The notes: generated by a model not told the origin, from the letters alone. A stretch of DNA of 64,000 nucleotides from Pyrenophora tritici-repentis (GCF_003171515.1 NC_089393.1:1984001-2048000); one strand, 5' to 3'; shown: positions 21,701 to 32,358, numbered from the stretch's first letter. Program-made: numbers and translations.

Positions 21701-23093
21701 TCTGGTTATCCAAGGCTACCAAGACTATGGCAAGGAGGCTATCTTAACGCAGTCGCCAACCATCCAGCGATGTAGCCAGCGCCTGATTATGTCGCTGGCG
21801 CCTGGGCTAGTACAAAGCGGCATGAGCGTTGAGCTACGTGATATTACGCAGGCATACCCACAGGCTCAGACAACACTGAAGAGGACGATACTCGCACACC
21901 TCCCTACCGAGCTGGTACATCGATATCCAGAAGGCACGATACTCCACGTGATCAAGCCACTATATGGGATCGCGGAGGCAGGAGTCCACTGGTGGACAAC
22001 ATATCACGGACACCACTGCAAGGAACTAGATATGTCAACATCTACGTACGACCCATGCCTGTTGATCACGAACAGCGACGACGCAGACGTCTTCGACATC
22101 GTCGGTATGCAGACAGACGACACCCTCATGCTCGGAACGACCGCGTTCTTATCACGCGAAGAGAAAAAGATCCAGAAGGCGCAGTTTAGATCAAAACCAA
22201 AGGCTATGCTGACACCAGAGGTGCAGTTAGACTTTAATGGATGTACACTTACGATGGACGCCAGCAGAGTCTTAATCCTCAGGCAGAAAGGACAAGGAGG
22301 AAGGATCAGGCTTGTTGATATTAGGGCACCCGACCGCGCGCAACAGTACACCGAGCAACGCGCCCGCGGAGCGTACATCGCATCAACATGCCAACCAGAG
22401 GCATCATTTGATCTGTCCGTAGCTGCTCAAGCGCAGCAACCATCAGACGAGGACATTAAGGCACTCAACAAGCGCCTGAAATGGCAGATGGAGAATCTCA
22501 CTCGTGGCCTACGCTACGTCACTGTCAACCTTACGGAGGCTAAGTTGATAGTCTTTGTAGACGGCTCCTTTGCCAACAACAAGGACCTCAGCTCACAGCT
22601 AGGCTTTGTCCTCATGCTCGTCAACGAGTCCATTGGCGCCAACACCTTCACAATACAAGGCAACGTGATCCACTACAGCTCTACAAAGTGCAAGCGCATC
22701 ACACGGAGCGTACTGGCCTCAGAGATCTACGGCATGGTCAACGGCTTTGACATAGGCATCGCGGTTGCAACCACGCTAAGGATAGTTACAGAACGACTTG
22801 GACTACCTGCAATTCCCTTGGTTATCTGTACAGACTCGTACTCCTTGTACGAGTGCCTAGTAAAGCTTGGGACAACGAAGGAGAAGCGCCTCATGATCGA
22901 TATTATGGCGCTGCGCCAATCATATGAGCGTCGCGAGATCACGGAGATCCGCTGGATCAATGGCGAAGACAATCCTGCAGACGCCTTCACGAAGGCATCG
23001 CCAAACCGCGCTCTTGAACGCTTTATTGACGGCAATAAGCTGACAGTCCGAGTAGATGGATGGGTGCAGAGGCCAACAAGCTTTGATGTTTAA
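18678..23093 (+). CDS. Copia Gag-Pol polyprotein
   Basis: 1,471 aa, uninterrupted, ATG at 18678. In order: a Gag-like helical domain (about residues 50-250, with K-L-W-D-N-S-N-K-Y-T-G-N-A); a Gly/Arg-rich linker; a zinc motif C-F-V-C-R-K-E-G-C-W-S-T-N-H (about 299); an aspartic protease with D-T-G-A (about 433); an integrase with an H-H-C-C finger (H-R-R-F-G-H to C-H-H-C) and D,D,E catalytic positions in L-V-D-V, T-H-D-A-G-T-N-F and G-K-T-E-R; a reverse transcriptase with Q-T-D-D at the usual Y-x-D-D site (about 1143); and RNase H beginning F-V-D-G-S-F-A (about 1293) with C-T-D-S and E-D-N-P-A-D. Gag and Pol are fused in one frame. No stop or frameshift is present, so the element may be competent for transposition. 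Confidence 0.95.
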   Translation: MVPADTDTTPATAYREVTPFPQQPTNRVPDRPLGLPHDPYKTLPPRWSRNDRLEANTITQFSKLWDNSNKYTGNAYDLLDDKIKIFFSICWQVDIQEEQFHAVFPRILTGRAETFYIQVVERDDSFADAYMAIKNHFDHDVHHQHYYTDWTTTTFARTRAENPDKGLHEVLQILLDKLQLCQRALGKNFEGEDALRTTVINACRGVPELEMALFKPATICEGLFSDLRSAVETHLARQHTAQLVTEDQYYLDRRYNGNGRIRGGSRGGGGFRGGSRGAYRGGEQRDDNGRGFKPRWRKKCFVCRKEGCWSTNHTDKERKDARAQFFSTLYFTGAQPPEDFSVHLAEYEGIEHTSQYNQRGWREEEDCEDDEDDDVAEAHSEHQFFKEQCLADQAFLHHISGDDIYSRDAPSAPASQFLLEDRYTRSVYQGILPDTGAANVSTVGKEQYLALTREDPTVKLDTSTAGKASIKFGKGEATASIGTVQVSTEIGKINFEVLEAPTPFLLCLADMDRLKVYFNNTTDELVQDDVHIPVIRKWGHPWFHLNKRERATMFLTETELRRLHRRFGHPAVTRLVKLLKDAGHNDFEERTLEEVTKFCHHCQLHSSAPRRFKFTLKDDHHFNYEILVDVMYLSNKPVLHVVDSSTAFQGARFLSAISAKETWQALRILWIDTYQGPPDIITHDAGTNFASAEFRAEAKIMGVTCKQVPTEAHWSIGKTERYHAPLRRAWDILHAELTDTMSDDAILQMAVKAVNDTAGPDGLVPTLLVFGAYPRMTAESPPSPSMVKRSEAIQKATKALRKLTAERQVADALNTRNGPATADMLALPLQSEVLVWRESDGWNGPYKIASTDGHNITVDMVNGPATFRSTVVKPYYRPDHLWSDPDAPHAPNEPNEPHEPIAVPPAAQPRRRGRPPGSKNKRKAHAYITKKEQDDLELAIKLRNDGVITTSGAPFEASDDQEISDLVGRGVFKFEQYDERLHSKIRIFKSRLVREVKGKTTKPYEKSRLVIQGYQDYGKEAILTQSPTIQRCSQRLIMSLAPGLVQSGMSVELRDITQAYPQAQTTLKRTILAHLPTELVHRYPEGTILHVIKPLYGIAEAGVHWWTTYHGHHCKELDMSTSTYDPCLLITNSDDADVFDIVGMQTDDTLMLGTTAFLSREEKKIQKAQFRSKPKAMLTPEVQLDFNGCTLTMDASRVLILRQKGQGGRIRLVDIRAPDRAQQYTEQRARGAYIASTCQPEASFDLSVAAQAQQPSDEDIKALNKRLKWQMENLTRGLRYVTVNLTEAKLIVFVDGSFANNKDLSSQLGFVLMLVNESIGANTFTIQGNVIHYSSTKCKRITRSVLASEIYGMVNGFDIGIAVATTLRIVTERLGLPAIPLVICTDSYSLYECLVKLGTTKEKRLMIDIMALRQSYERREITEIRWINGEDNPADAFTKASPNRALERFIDGNKLTVRVDGWVQRPTSFDV

Positions 23094-23158
23094 TGCTATA
23101 CACTGTCACTACCGATACAAGCAGAGTTACTAGCTATCCAGAAAGAAAAGACTTCCAG

Positions 23159-23350
23159 TGTCGGATCGTGAGTATCGGTAGAGACGTCGGCTGCTGGACA
23201 CTTCGGCCCGACTTCGGCCCACCTTGCGCAAGAGCTTAGGTATACCTTCGTAGCACCTATGTTCGTAGATATCAATTAGAACCACCGAACAGAATGCATT
23301 CCTAGTTATCGTTATTTCCCTTTACGCACTTAGTGCAAAGCCAACCAACA
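23159..23350 (+). repeat. 3' LTR of the copia element
   Basis: 192 bp. It looks identical to the 5' LTR and is followed by the CACTC duplicate at 23351-23355. Confidence 0.96.
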
Positions 23351-23355
23351 CACTC

Positions 23356-24124
23356 TTTTATTTTTCACATAAAATCAGTTTACTTGACTTTACTAAGCAC
23401 CACTGTCTCGTCCGCCCCCAGAAATATATTTTCTCCTAATCCGACTAGTTACTGAAATAATCCCCACCTACAATCTTGAATGAAACGAGTGCTTCCATAC
23501 AAGCTTGTCCATTTATTGTTTGCTACTCTAGATACTAACACGTCTACGTCCAAGGCAAGAATCTAGAAAGCTTAGAAGAGCTCTCGTCAAAATTATGTAA
23601 TCGATAGTTCTTCGCTGTAATGTCTATTCATCCGCCCTATGACTTCTTTGTCTTCGTTCAGTACCCTGACATGGAACTTAAAAAACCTGTGACCTTACTA
23701 TATCTCTCTACCCTCACCAGCTGATAGCCAAGCCACACAGAAACTATTTCACTCCCCTCTGCATCCAGTACTACATCGACTACCCCCTCCATCAACACTA
23801 CCGCTCTCCTACATACACTACGCACTACCTACATAACCCCACCCATCCCTCACTCATCACCCGTCCCTCATCCCCCATTTCTAACCCACCAAAGTACCAA
23901 AGTTTCGGCCTCCACAACCCCAAACTTTTTACTTCTTCCCCCTCGCTCTTCACCGCTTTGCTTTTGTCTCAACTAACTACACCACACCACAACAAACCAC
24001 ACACACTCGCCAAAAGTCAAGCTAGTATGAAAATACGCGTCACCCCCAGCGTCATCGTGCATCACCAACAACGACCATGGTCTCACGTTAGTGCAACACA
24101 CATTCCAGAGTAAAAAAGACACGC

Positions 24125-24158
<34 letters not shown>

Positions 24159-25038
24159 GTTCACGTGTCATTCATTCCAAACACGTGCAACAACATGGCA
24201 ACAAAAACTATGATGCATGGCAACCAGACATGAGTATTCGCATACAGGGGGATATACCATTATTAAGTCTAAATAATTATACAGTATGTAGAAAAACTGG
24301 CGAGAAAGGATTTTTTTATATATACAAACTCCATCTGAGGATAAATATGACATGGGCTTGCGATCGGATTTTCGGTCGTCACATGCTTTTTTGGGTAGTG
24401 GGGACAGAAGGATGCGAAGTAATGAGTGGGTAAATCCCGGATCCTTCGCAATGTGTGTACTGCAGCCGAACAAGGCGGCAGCAGTAACAACACAATTGCT
24501 ACTCAGATCTCCGACGGATACGAGTCTTGACTAACTAATCATCCCTAAAGAAGCGAATTGTGGAAGAGAAGAGAATATATCCCTCTGATGCAAAAACAAG
24601 AACCACAAAAAACAGAGAAACAAAAAAACTCCATCCCATATGCCGCTTTCGCTTTCCTTTCATGTATCAGCATTTGCGCAGTTTGATGAAAGCCTTCATC
24701 AGAACAGTTTGTTTCATCCGCCAAAAAACAGGGCCAAAAGGCAAGAGTCCAATGAGACTTAGCCCAAACGCATCCGTGGAGTAACAAAGGAGAGATACCA
24801 AGCGATGGGTAGAGGCTCGAATAGGTAAAGTGGAGTGTACAGGTAAGGTAGAGGGGAGAGAGATAGGAAAATGGTATCTCTAAAGGGCTACAATCTTAAA
24901 GGCGGGTAATGGATATTGTCGGATGGTAGGGTGAGGATCGAAGGACTCTTGCTTCCTCAACGACGTATATCTTCAAAGCAAAACAAAGAAAAGGGATAAG
25001 AAAAGTTGTCAAGACTACAAGTGGCAGGTCATAGTGCC
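23356..25038. other. Intergenic region with pyrimidine-rich leader-like stretch, no gene seen
   Basis: About 1.7 kb. From about 23700 to 24000 it is strikingly C/T/A-rich on the plus strand, like a fungal promoter and leader, but only a 28-codon ORF (ATG at 24027) follows. The part adjoining 25038 should be the 3' UTR of the kinase gene. No longer coding frame is convincing. Confidence 0.4.
24128..24157 (+). repeat. (CAT)10 microsatellite
   Basis: Ten perfect CAT triplets, not inside any recognised coding sequence. Confidence 0.98.
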
Positions 25039-26940
25039 TTACCACACCCACTCAAGGTCGCCCAAGTCATCATTGGCCTGGGCATGATCGGCATGAGAGC
25101 GCCAATCTTTGCTCTTGTACCAGTTGTCCACCTTCTGTTCCCAGGAAGAGTGGAAGCTGTTCTCGTTGTGGCTAGAACCCCAATGCGCCGGTCGTCGCCC
25201 AGTGCCGGTCCGGCTCCGCTTCCGGGCGGAGTTCGGCGCTGGTTGGGCTTGCTTGGGCGACCGCAGAGGCTTCGAAAGAGTTTGCTGAGCCTGAGCCTGC
25301 ACAGGAGGGCTGCGACGGCGATCGCCTAGAGCAGCCCACTTGTCGGCAGCGGAGCGCTTGGGGGAAGAGGTGCGGATGGGCGCTGCCATGCGATGCTCTT
25401 CGAAGACAAATCCAGTAGCGGCGCTGACGTGATCAACGGCAGTGCGGGCATTCTTGGAAGCGCGTTCTCTGCTGTTGTGGACGGTGGCAGGGTTCTTGAC
25501 CTCGGTCAGGCCGCCACGGGGAGTCGACACACCAGATCCGGCCTCGGAAATGACAGGTTTCGCCATGGACTTTTCAGCACCAAAGGAGTGGCAGTTGTTC
25601 TCAAGCTCGGCGAGGAACTGAGCATCGTCATCCTCCTCATCCCACAAGTCGCTCCAGCTCTTGGAGAAGACATCGCGCTTCTTGCCAAAGGCAGAGGACA
25701 TGCTGTTGTAAGGCTTAGCAGGAAGCGAGCCAGAGATGGGAACGGGACGAGAGCGTGTCATGTTGATGGCGTTGTTGACGTCAATCGACTTGAACGACAG
25801 GCCCAGACCAGAGTCGACAAACGATACGCCAGAGGCACCATCCGGCTTGACGTCATACGGCGGGCCGGAGAACATGTCATCCTCGTAGATCTCGTCATCA
25901 GGAATGGCAGAGAGCTGGCGGAATTGCTGAGGAGGAGACATGGCCAAGGCCTTGGCCCAGGGGAATGAGCCACCGTTGTCGAGCTGCGGCGTTGAGATGG
26001 ATGGGGTGCGGAGGGGCTCGCGGTTGGCTCCGACGGCAACGACATCACGCTCCTCGGTGCAGAAGTCATCAAGGCTCTCGTCGTCAATGGTGAAGCTGAT
26101 GACACGCTCAAGAGCATCCTTGACAGCGGCGAGGTCACGCTTCTCGGGGTCGATGGCCAAGCACTGCCTAAGGACCTCAAAGGTATCCTGCGACATGTTG
26201 GGGAAGACATCGAAGAGGCTCTGGCGGTCGAGAGCAAAGTCGGCGTACAGAGGGTCTGAGTCTGATGGCACCGCAAAGGGGTTGCGCTGGAACAGGATGT
26301 TGAGGAGGACGATGCCAATGGCCCAGATGTCTGCCTTGGCAGTGGAGTATCCAGTGTTGCCAGGGTCGTACTGTTCGGGAGCCATGTAGCGGTCGCTTCC
26401 AACAGCAATCTCGTAGGACCACGGGTCGGAGGTAGCAAGACCAAAGTCGCCAAGCTTCATGGATCCATCCTGGGTAAGGAAGATGTTCTCGGGCTTGATG
26501 TCGCGGTGGTAGACACCCTTTGAGTGGATGAACTCGACAGCGCCAACGAGCTGCATCATGAAGTCGCGCACGTGCTCGGTCTCCAGAGGACCCTTGCCAA
26601 CGCGAATGGCTTCGTACAGGTCGCCATTGGAGCAGAATTCGAGCACCAGGTAGATGTGGTTCTGGGTCTCGAAGGACTGGAGCAGATTGACGGTGTTGGA
26701 GTGGTTGCCAAGGTGGAGGTGGACGCCAAGCTCCTCGGAGCGCTCATCGACGGCAAAGGCGGAGGGACAGTTGATAGCGGCGGTGCTCTTTGTGATGACC
26801 TTGATGGCCACGGTCTCGTCGGTTACAAGGTCCTTGGCCTGGAAGACCATGCCGAAGGAGCCATTGTTGAGAGGGGAGATTGTTTCGTATCGTCCATGTA
26901 GTACAACGCCTTCGTGAAGATGATTGCGCATACACTCCAT
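25039..26940 (-). CDS. Ser/Thr protein kinase, Ran1/Ksp1-like
   Basis: Single exon. The preferred start is ATG 26940 (M-E-C-M-R-N-H-L-H-E-G), giving 633 aa. The frame is open to 27084, but the added residues are hydrophobic and not kinase-like. The kinase domain covers about residues 15-300. It shows a glycine loop L-N-N-G-S-F-G-M-V, V-A-I-K-V with the ATP-binding Lys, a catalytic loop H-R-D-I-K-P-E-N, L-G-D-F-G-L-A, and M-A-P-E-Q-Y. Together with H-L-H-L-G-N-H-S-N-T-V-N-L-L this resembles the fungal Ran1/Ksp1/Sks1 group, which acts in nutrient-regulated growth, meiosis and filamentation. The C-terminal half is disordered and Ser-rich, with a conserved-looking patch S-W-S-D-L-W-D-E-E-D-D-D and a terminal D-L-E-W-V-W. 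All catalytic residues are present. The assignment to the Ran1/Ksp1 group is family recognition, not a tree. Confidence 0.9.
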   Translation of the reverse strand: MECMRNHLHEGVVLHGRYETISPLNNGSFGMVFQAKDLVTDETVAIKVITKSTAAINCPSAFAVDERSEELGVHLHLGNHSNTVNLLQSFETQNHIYLVLEFCSNGDLYEAIRVGKGPLETEHVRDFMMQLVGAVEFIHSKGVYHRDIKPENIFLTQDGSMKLGDFGLATSDPWSYEIAVGSDRYMAPEQYDPGNTGYSTAKADIWAIGIVLLNILFQRNPFAVPSDSDPLYADFALDRQSLFDVFPNMSQDTFEVLRQCLAIDPEKRDLAAVKDALERVISFTIDDESLDDFCTEERDVVAVGANREPLRTPSISTPQLDNGGSFPWAKALAMSPPQQFRQLSAIPDDEIYEDDMFSGPPYDVKPDGASGVSFVDSGLGLSFKSIDVNNAINMTRSRPVPISGSLPAKPYNSMSSAFGKKRDVFSKSWSDLWDEEDDDAQFLAELENNCHSFGAEKSMAKPVISEAGSGVSTPRGGLTEVKNPATVHNSRERASKNARTAVDHVSAATGFVFEEHRMAAPIRTSSPKRSAADKWAALGDRRRSPPVQAQAQQTLSKPLRSPKQAQPAPNSARKRSRTGTGRRPAHWGSSHNENSFHSSWEQKVDNWYKSKDWRSHADHAQANDDLGDLEWVW

Positions 26941-29900
26941 TGGATTGGTTGGGACGGGAAAGCCGAGGGAGGCCGTGGGGGAAACTCGAAGCGTCTGCCC
27001 GGTGGCTGTCGCGTTGAAAGGCGAGAAGGTGGTCGAGCAAACAAAGAAACAAAAGCAAAGGTGAAGGTCGATAAAACCAAACAATGGGTCGACGGCCGCC
27101 AGCCCAAAAGCGATGCTCTATCAGACTTTTAGGTGACTACGGAGCTTGGGAAGATGGCAATAATATGGTTGTAATGGTGTCCGGGGGGGGGGGGGCAGGA
27201 GATGTCGTCAGGGCAGGAAGCCGCTCCAAGGAAACTGAAAGCAAAGTCGTCGGTTATATGCACAGGAGTCCGTCGACGGAAACAGGAAGGAAAAGTTCAA
27301 GAGAGTGTGATGCTCATTTGTTGGTAATTAAATGCGTATGGATGGCTCGAGTCAACGAGCAATCGGGTTGGGGTGTGGCGGCGGGATGGAGTCGTCGACG
27401 TCCGGAAGTGAAGAGGTATCGCTGCGTAAGAGAGAAGAAAGTCGTAAACACGTAGAAGTGGAGGGCCGTCGATAGGCAGACAACAGGGGGTTGTCCGGAT
27501 GACGCGTTGGCGGCGTGAGTCAGGTGGCACGGGCTCACGGGGGGAAAGCTAGCAGACGTGTGATGAAGATCGGGGTGGTGCTAGTTGGCGACGTTTACAC
27601 GAAGAGAGGTTCGGTCGATATAGCATCAAACGGCTGCGTGGGAGGTTTGGGCGGGCTGAAGAGGGTTGAGACGAGAAGAGGTGATGTGATTGTGGTCTGG
27701 CTGTCCGAGTGGTGGTAATGTCAATTGGCCAGCAGCGAGCTTCTCGATATCACATCAAATCACAGCCCGACGGATTGGCAGCTATATGCTCAAGTATGTT
27801 TGCGTGTAGTGGAGGTGGAGGAGTAGAGGAGGATGGCCGGGGCCAAGGAAGGGGTGGTGGTGGTGGTGGTGGTGTTGTTGGACGTTGTTGACTTCTGAGC
27901 TGCGAGCGGTTGCGGAAGGAACGAGTGGAATGCGAGGAGTGATGACTATTAAGGAAGCAGCGGTAGGTGAGGATGGTGTAAATGGTGGGAGAGGAGGAGC
28001 AACGCTAGAGCTTGCGAACAACACAACGACGAGGGCAAAGATGGGTACGTGTTATGGAGGCATCGGAGGATCGTGGGTGAGGTGATAGCGGGTAAAGGAC
28101 GGGCATCCTGGCTATTAGAGAGCACGGCGGCAGCAGAGCTGAGCCCTCGGGGCCCGCCCAGAGCGACGCTGCGGTGACAAGGACCAGGGTCGCTGGGAGG
28201 GGCTTAGCGGATCCCAACACGGGTTTAGCGGGCTTTATAGCAGCTACGTGGCTTGCATCACGGATAGTAAAGCAGCGTCGAGAGCAGACCAACCAGGAGC
28301 GCCACCCATTGCCAACTTTCCATCGTCTTCCGCGTCTTTCGAGCCCCCCGTCACGTTTGCGGTCCTTTGCGGCCCTTTGTCCCTGCTTTGCGACTTGCTG
28401 TCATCGCAATCGTCACAACAAGAGGGTGAAGAGTCACGCCTGCCTAGCAGGCTCCCGCCCTGGCCCGCCCACGCCCGCCCACTTCCCTTTTCGGCCCATG
28501 ACCGACACTGCGAAATTGTTATGACGCTGCGGCCGAAAGACCCAAGGGCAAGTGCAAGTGCGCACTGAAACACAGGCCGGGCTCCAGACTTTCAACACCG
28601 CACCTCGCAGTGCTGGTGCTGTCGTGTGCCAATGCCGGCCTAGCCTCCCTGCGCCTTTGGCATTTGCCCCCCAAGCGCCGCCTTTCAGGGCCTTGCCGAT
28701 CGTGGCCCGTTGCAGTCGCGACTGTGTAGGCTGTGTCGCACGCAGCTGCCACCTGGCCACTCACGCCTGCCATCTTGTTCTCGACGACCTGTTCCTTCCT
28801 GTGACCGTTGTCGCGTCCACTTGGTGATGCTTGCCACTTTTAACGAGTCGCATGATGGCCACGGCCACCGAAACTGCCACTCACCAGTCTTGTATGCGTC
28901 TCACTCTCGCCAGCGGCCTTGCTTCCAGGGGCTCGTCAAGCCCCAATCCAGCATGACAAGTGTTTCGGGTAGTAGCGCTCGACCACTGTGCACCGGTACC
29001 CTACACATCTAGCATAGCACAACTTCTCTACCGACCATGCCCATGCCCATGCCCCCTCGACTTCCGTCTATTCAGCCCGTCCGGGTAGCGGCAAACATGT
29101 CAAATCTGGGGAAAGCCCAGCCAGCACAAACACCGACATGGACACTACCCACTCCAAACCAATCTCTATACCTACTCACTGCGCACCATGACGTGCCCCT
29201 CAAGATGAAACCAAGCCAGCACATGCAGCCTCACGCGAACGAATGCATGCCCCCAGCGACCAACTCCATCTGTTTGTTTGTTGTCCTTCTCTTAGAATCG
29301 AATAGTAAGCTCGCGGATGCACTCTAAAAGGAGCACGCGCAGTAGGCTGCATTAACCCCTCTTGGGGTCCGCCTACTGCAACCTGCAGGTACTTGCAGAC
29401 GGGAATTTCTTCGTACCCACTCGTTGTACCTGTCCCTGATTCTGTGGTAGCATGGCAGTCGTTGCTCCGTCCACACCGCCATGGTAATGAGTAGTCTGCC
29501 AGACAACACAGCCTATCGGACATGGTTGGTTGAGAGCCGGTCGTTGTTCTCGCCAGACGCCAGGTGAGCTTGCCGCGTCTCTGCCCACGCTATTGTAAAC
29601 TTGCTACATCCAACTTCAACGTGTTAGCCAGGTACTCCCGTCTACCTTTCCCCTACAAGGAGCCACCACTCCACATGGCAGTGGGTATCATCGTGGCCGC
29701 CATGTCGGTGAGGCCTCAGATCAAGTCAGCCTCATTGCGATCAGAGCAAGGAAGCCTCTGCGGGATAGAGTCATAGCGAGGAGTCATCGGGAAGCGTCAT
29801 TGCGTGCTGCGGGAAGATTGTGAGAATTTGGTAGCTTCGCAATCCCATAGCGCATTTCTAGTCATGTAGCCAGTCGCCATGTGCTCTGTTAGAAGAAATC

Positions 29901-30169
29901 TCTACTAGGCTCATGGCCACGGCTGTCAGGCCTCATTCGGCTCTCCTCATGAGAACATACGTTTGCACAAGCGTGTACAATGCCGTCCAGCGTGCCGTGT
30001 ACTTGGACTACACCGCTATGTTCTCGTGTTCCTGTCTCAGACTTGGACCAGTTAGCTGCCACTTCATGCGGACAACACCACATCCGGCAATAATATAGCA
30101 GAATTTTCGCCTCACCGCTGTTCACCGCCCTGCACTCAACAACACCAACATTAACAAACCATCAACACC
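26941..30169. other. Long intergenic region, no gene recognised
   Basis: 3.2 kb between the divergent kinase (-) and enolase-phosphatase (+) genes. It is GC-rich for several hundred bp around 28.1-28.8 kb and G-rich with GGT repeats near 27.85 kb. Many short ORFs lie on both strands, but none shows family motifs or a splice-consistent extension. It probably contains the long 5' leader and promoter of the kinase gene. Confidence 0.4.
27183..27195 (+). repeat. G13 homopolymer
   Basis: Thirteen consecutive G residues upstream of the kinase gene (C13 on its coding strand). The exact length may be uncertain because homopolymers are error-prone. Confidence 0.9.
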
Positions 30170-32358
30170 ATGGCCGTGCCGTCCCTTGATAACGCGCGCT
30201 GGATGGAAGCAGAGGTAGTGTTCGTGCTTCCTACCCAACTGCCGTGAGACGCCTCGACTGACGTTGTACACGTCTAGGTTGCTCGACATTGGTAAGTTGC
30301 CTCGCAGTCCTCACGTTCCGAGTCCCGCAGGCCGAGAACTGCTGCAACCAGCCTCCACCAACCTCGTATGCCTGCAGCGACAAGACAAAATTCCATGGCA
30401 ATTGCCAGAGACAAAGACCCTTTCTTGCTGCCATCTACCGCGCGCTACCCCACGTTTTCTTGGCCGCGCCACAGTGCTGCAACAGCCTTGCGCATGCAAT
30501 TATCATTCTTTTGCGTTACGCAAATGCTAATTGCCGTCTAGAGGGCACCATTTCCACTATCTCATTCGTCAAAGATGTCATGGTAAGCTCTCATTTGTTC
30601 CCTACCTTCATTCCCTAGCGCTCTTCCGCCGCCTCGAGCCTCCTTCCCCGCAGTCAGCAGGCCGGCGATCAACAACTCCAGCCGGCCAGAATCGCACTGG
30701 ACAGCCTTCTTGCCGTATCCGCGTTGCCTGGCAGCCTCGGAGGCTGAAGCCACCTGTCGTCTCCTTGTTCTAGATGCGTTTCTGTCCTGTGCCCGCCACT
30801 CCAGCCACGACTCGTCGCTTCCAACTTCCGTCATATGTCACAAGACTCTGTGGGGCTTTTGCTTTGCTCACAACAGCCGCAGTACCCGTATGCACTTGAC
30901 AGTCTCACACGACTAGCACGCAATTCCTGGGCCGATCCGGATTTTCAGAAACTCATTGCCCCATTTCCCGACGAGAGCAAGCAAGACGCAGATGCGCTGA
31001 TTGCCCATGTCGAGCATCTCACGCGGCGGGATATCAAAGCTGTGTATTTGAAGCAACTACAGGGTAAGTAGAGATGAGTTTGTTTCACCGCAAGCCGTCA
31101 ACCCCCGTTCCCTCTTTCCAGTATCAGGCGTATCGCAGCACCCTACATGGTCGCCAACACCAAGCGCCGAAACCGCGCCGGTCTAAAGTGGCTAGTGGCA
31201 TCGAGATAGATTATTGATTCGATCGGCCACTCACCACTGCGTGCATTATCGCGATAGTCGCCATCCTATTGCAGCCAACTACCTGGTGGTGCCAAACCCT
31301 CTCTTGTCAGCATCGACGCCGCTTCAAGAGAATAGTCTCCGTTGCAGGCGCACGCGTGGCGATCTTGCGTGCTCCTAGGCTCCGCTTGCATGCTATCAAG
31401 ACACATGCGCATTCTGAATTTTTGATAACTGCGACTGGCTCCGGCTGAAACTAACACGCAATTTGCAGGCCACCTGTGGACAACGGGCTTTAGCAACGGC
31501 GACCTCAAAACCCCACTCTTCGACGACGTGGTGCCGACGCTGCGCGCGTGGAAAGCTGCCGGCAAGACGTTGGCCATCTTCTCGTCTGGCAGCGTGCAGG
31601 CGCAGCTCCAATTCTTTTCTTACGTCAAAGAAGGTCCGAATACCACGATTGACATCAAGCCCCTATTCTCCGCCCACTACGACACCGTTAATGCGGGGCC
31701 CAAGACGCACGCGGCCTCGTACACCAAAATATGCGCTGAGCTTGGTCACAGTGTGCAAAAGGTCACTTTCCTGACTGATAATGTAAAAGGTACGTATTTT
31801 TGGTACGGGTGGAGCCGATGTACTGTGCTGGCCATTGTTCGCCCTGAAACAACATACCACTCGTCTCACTTGCTCGTCCTCACCGCCTCGCGCGACGACT
31901 CCACCACCCCTCCCCCACTCTTCCTTGAACCTATCACTACACCTGCACACCACCATGGCATGACTGCCCGTTTTTGCAACAACCCCATACCTTTCATCAT
32001 GCCGCATGACGATGGGTCTCGGATGCACGAAGCATTCCGCCGCCTCGGTGGATGCCCTGCATGCATACATGTACCCTCTTTTTCTTTCGACCATCACGCG
32101 ACCCCGCTCACTCTTCGGTCGTGTTGTTCGTGTCTCCCCTTGTTTCACGTTACGGCCCTCCTATCTTTTGCGTTGTCAGCGTGCAATGTGCATCGTACAC
32201 ATGTACAATAAACTAACGAGTGTACCCGTGTAGAGGCCGAAGCTGCCATGCAAGCAGGTGTCTACACTGTTGTCGTTGATCGCCCGGGTAATGCGCCGCT
32301 GGATGATGAAGCGAGGGGTAAATATCCCGTCATCGAGAAGTTGACTGATCTACCATGA
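30170..32358 (+). CDS. UTR4: Enolase-phosphatase E1 (methionine salvage)
   Basis: Six exons: 30170-30219, 30278-30291 (14 nt), 30542-30582, 30883-31063, 31469-31789 and 32234-32358, giving about 243 aa, the normal length. The joined exons give V-V-L-L-D-I-E-G-T-I-S-T-I-S-F-V-K-D-V-M, the HAD-superfamily motif with the catalytic Asp plus the E1-specific Glu. Then come A-H-V-E-H-L-T, Q-G-H-L-W, I-F-S-S-G-S-V-Q-A-Q (motif II), Y-D-T-V-N-A-G-P-K (motif III Lys), and F-L-T-D-N-V-K-E-A-E-A-A. The enzyme is a bifunctional enolase/phosphatase that converts 2,3-diketo-5-methylthiopentyl-1-phosphate to the acireductone. Introns 2-5 are 250, 300, 405 and 444 bp, far longer than elsewhere in the window; intron 1 is 58 bp. 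Its donor GTTCGT is non-ideal but is the only one seen to keep the motif in frame. Confidence 0.9.

Larger units (their letters stand above)
17256..23350 (+). mobile_element. Complete Ty1/copia LTR retrotransposon, 6,095 bp
   Basis: Two 192-bp direct repeats bound the element (17256-17447 and 23159-23350). Both begin TGTCGG and end CAACA (TG...CA ends), and they look identical base for base. A 5-bp duplication CACTC flanks it at 17251-17255 and 23351-23355. The internal region has a leader with tandem repeats, an ORF of 275 codons, and a 1,471-codon Gag-Pol ORF with the order Gag, zinc motif, protease, integrase, reverse transcriptase, RNase H. Integrase before reverse transcriptase is diagnostic for Ty1/copia. 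A purine run (23140-23151) a few bases before the 3' LTR may be the polypurine tract. No primer-binding site matching a tRNA 3' end was recognised after the 5' LTR. Intact ORFs and identical LTRs imply recent insertion. Confidence 0.97.

Noticed and set aside
25393..25968. 191-codon plus-strand frame opposite the kinase gene
   Set aside because: Shadow frame; the kinase on the other strand has all catalytic motifs and continuous coding character.
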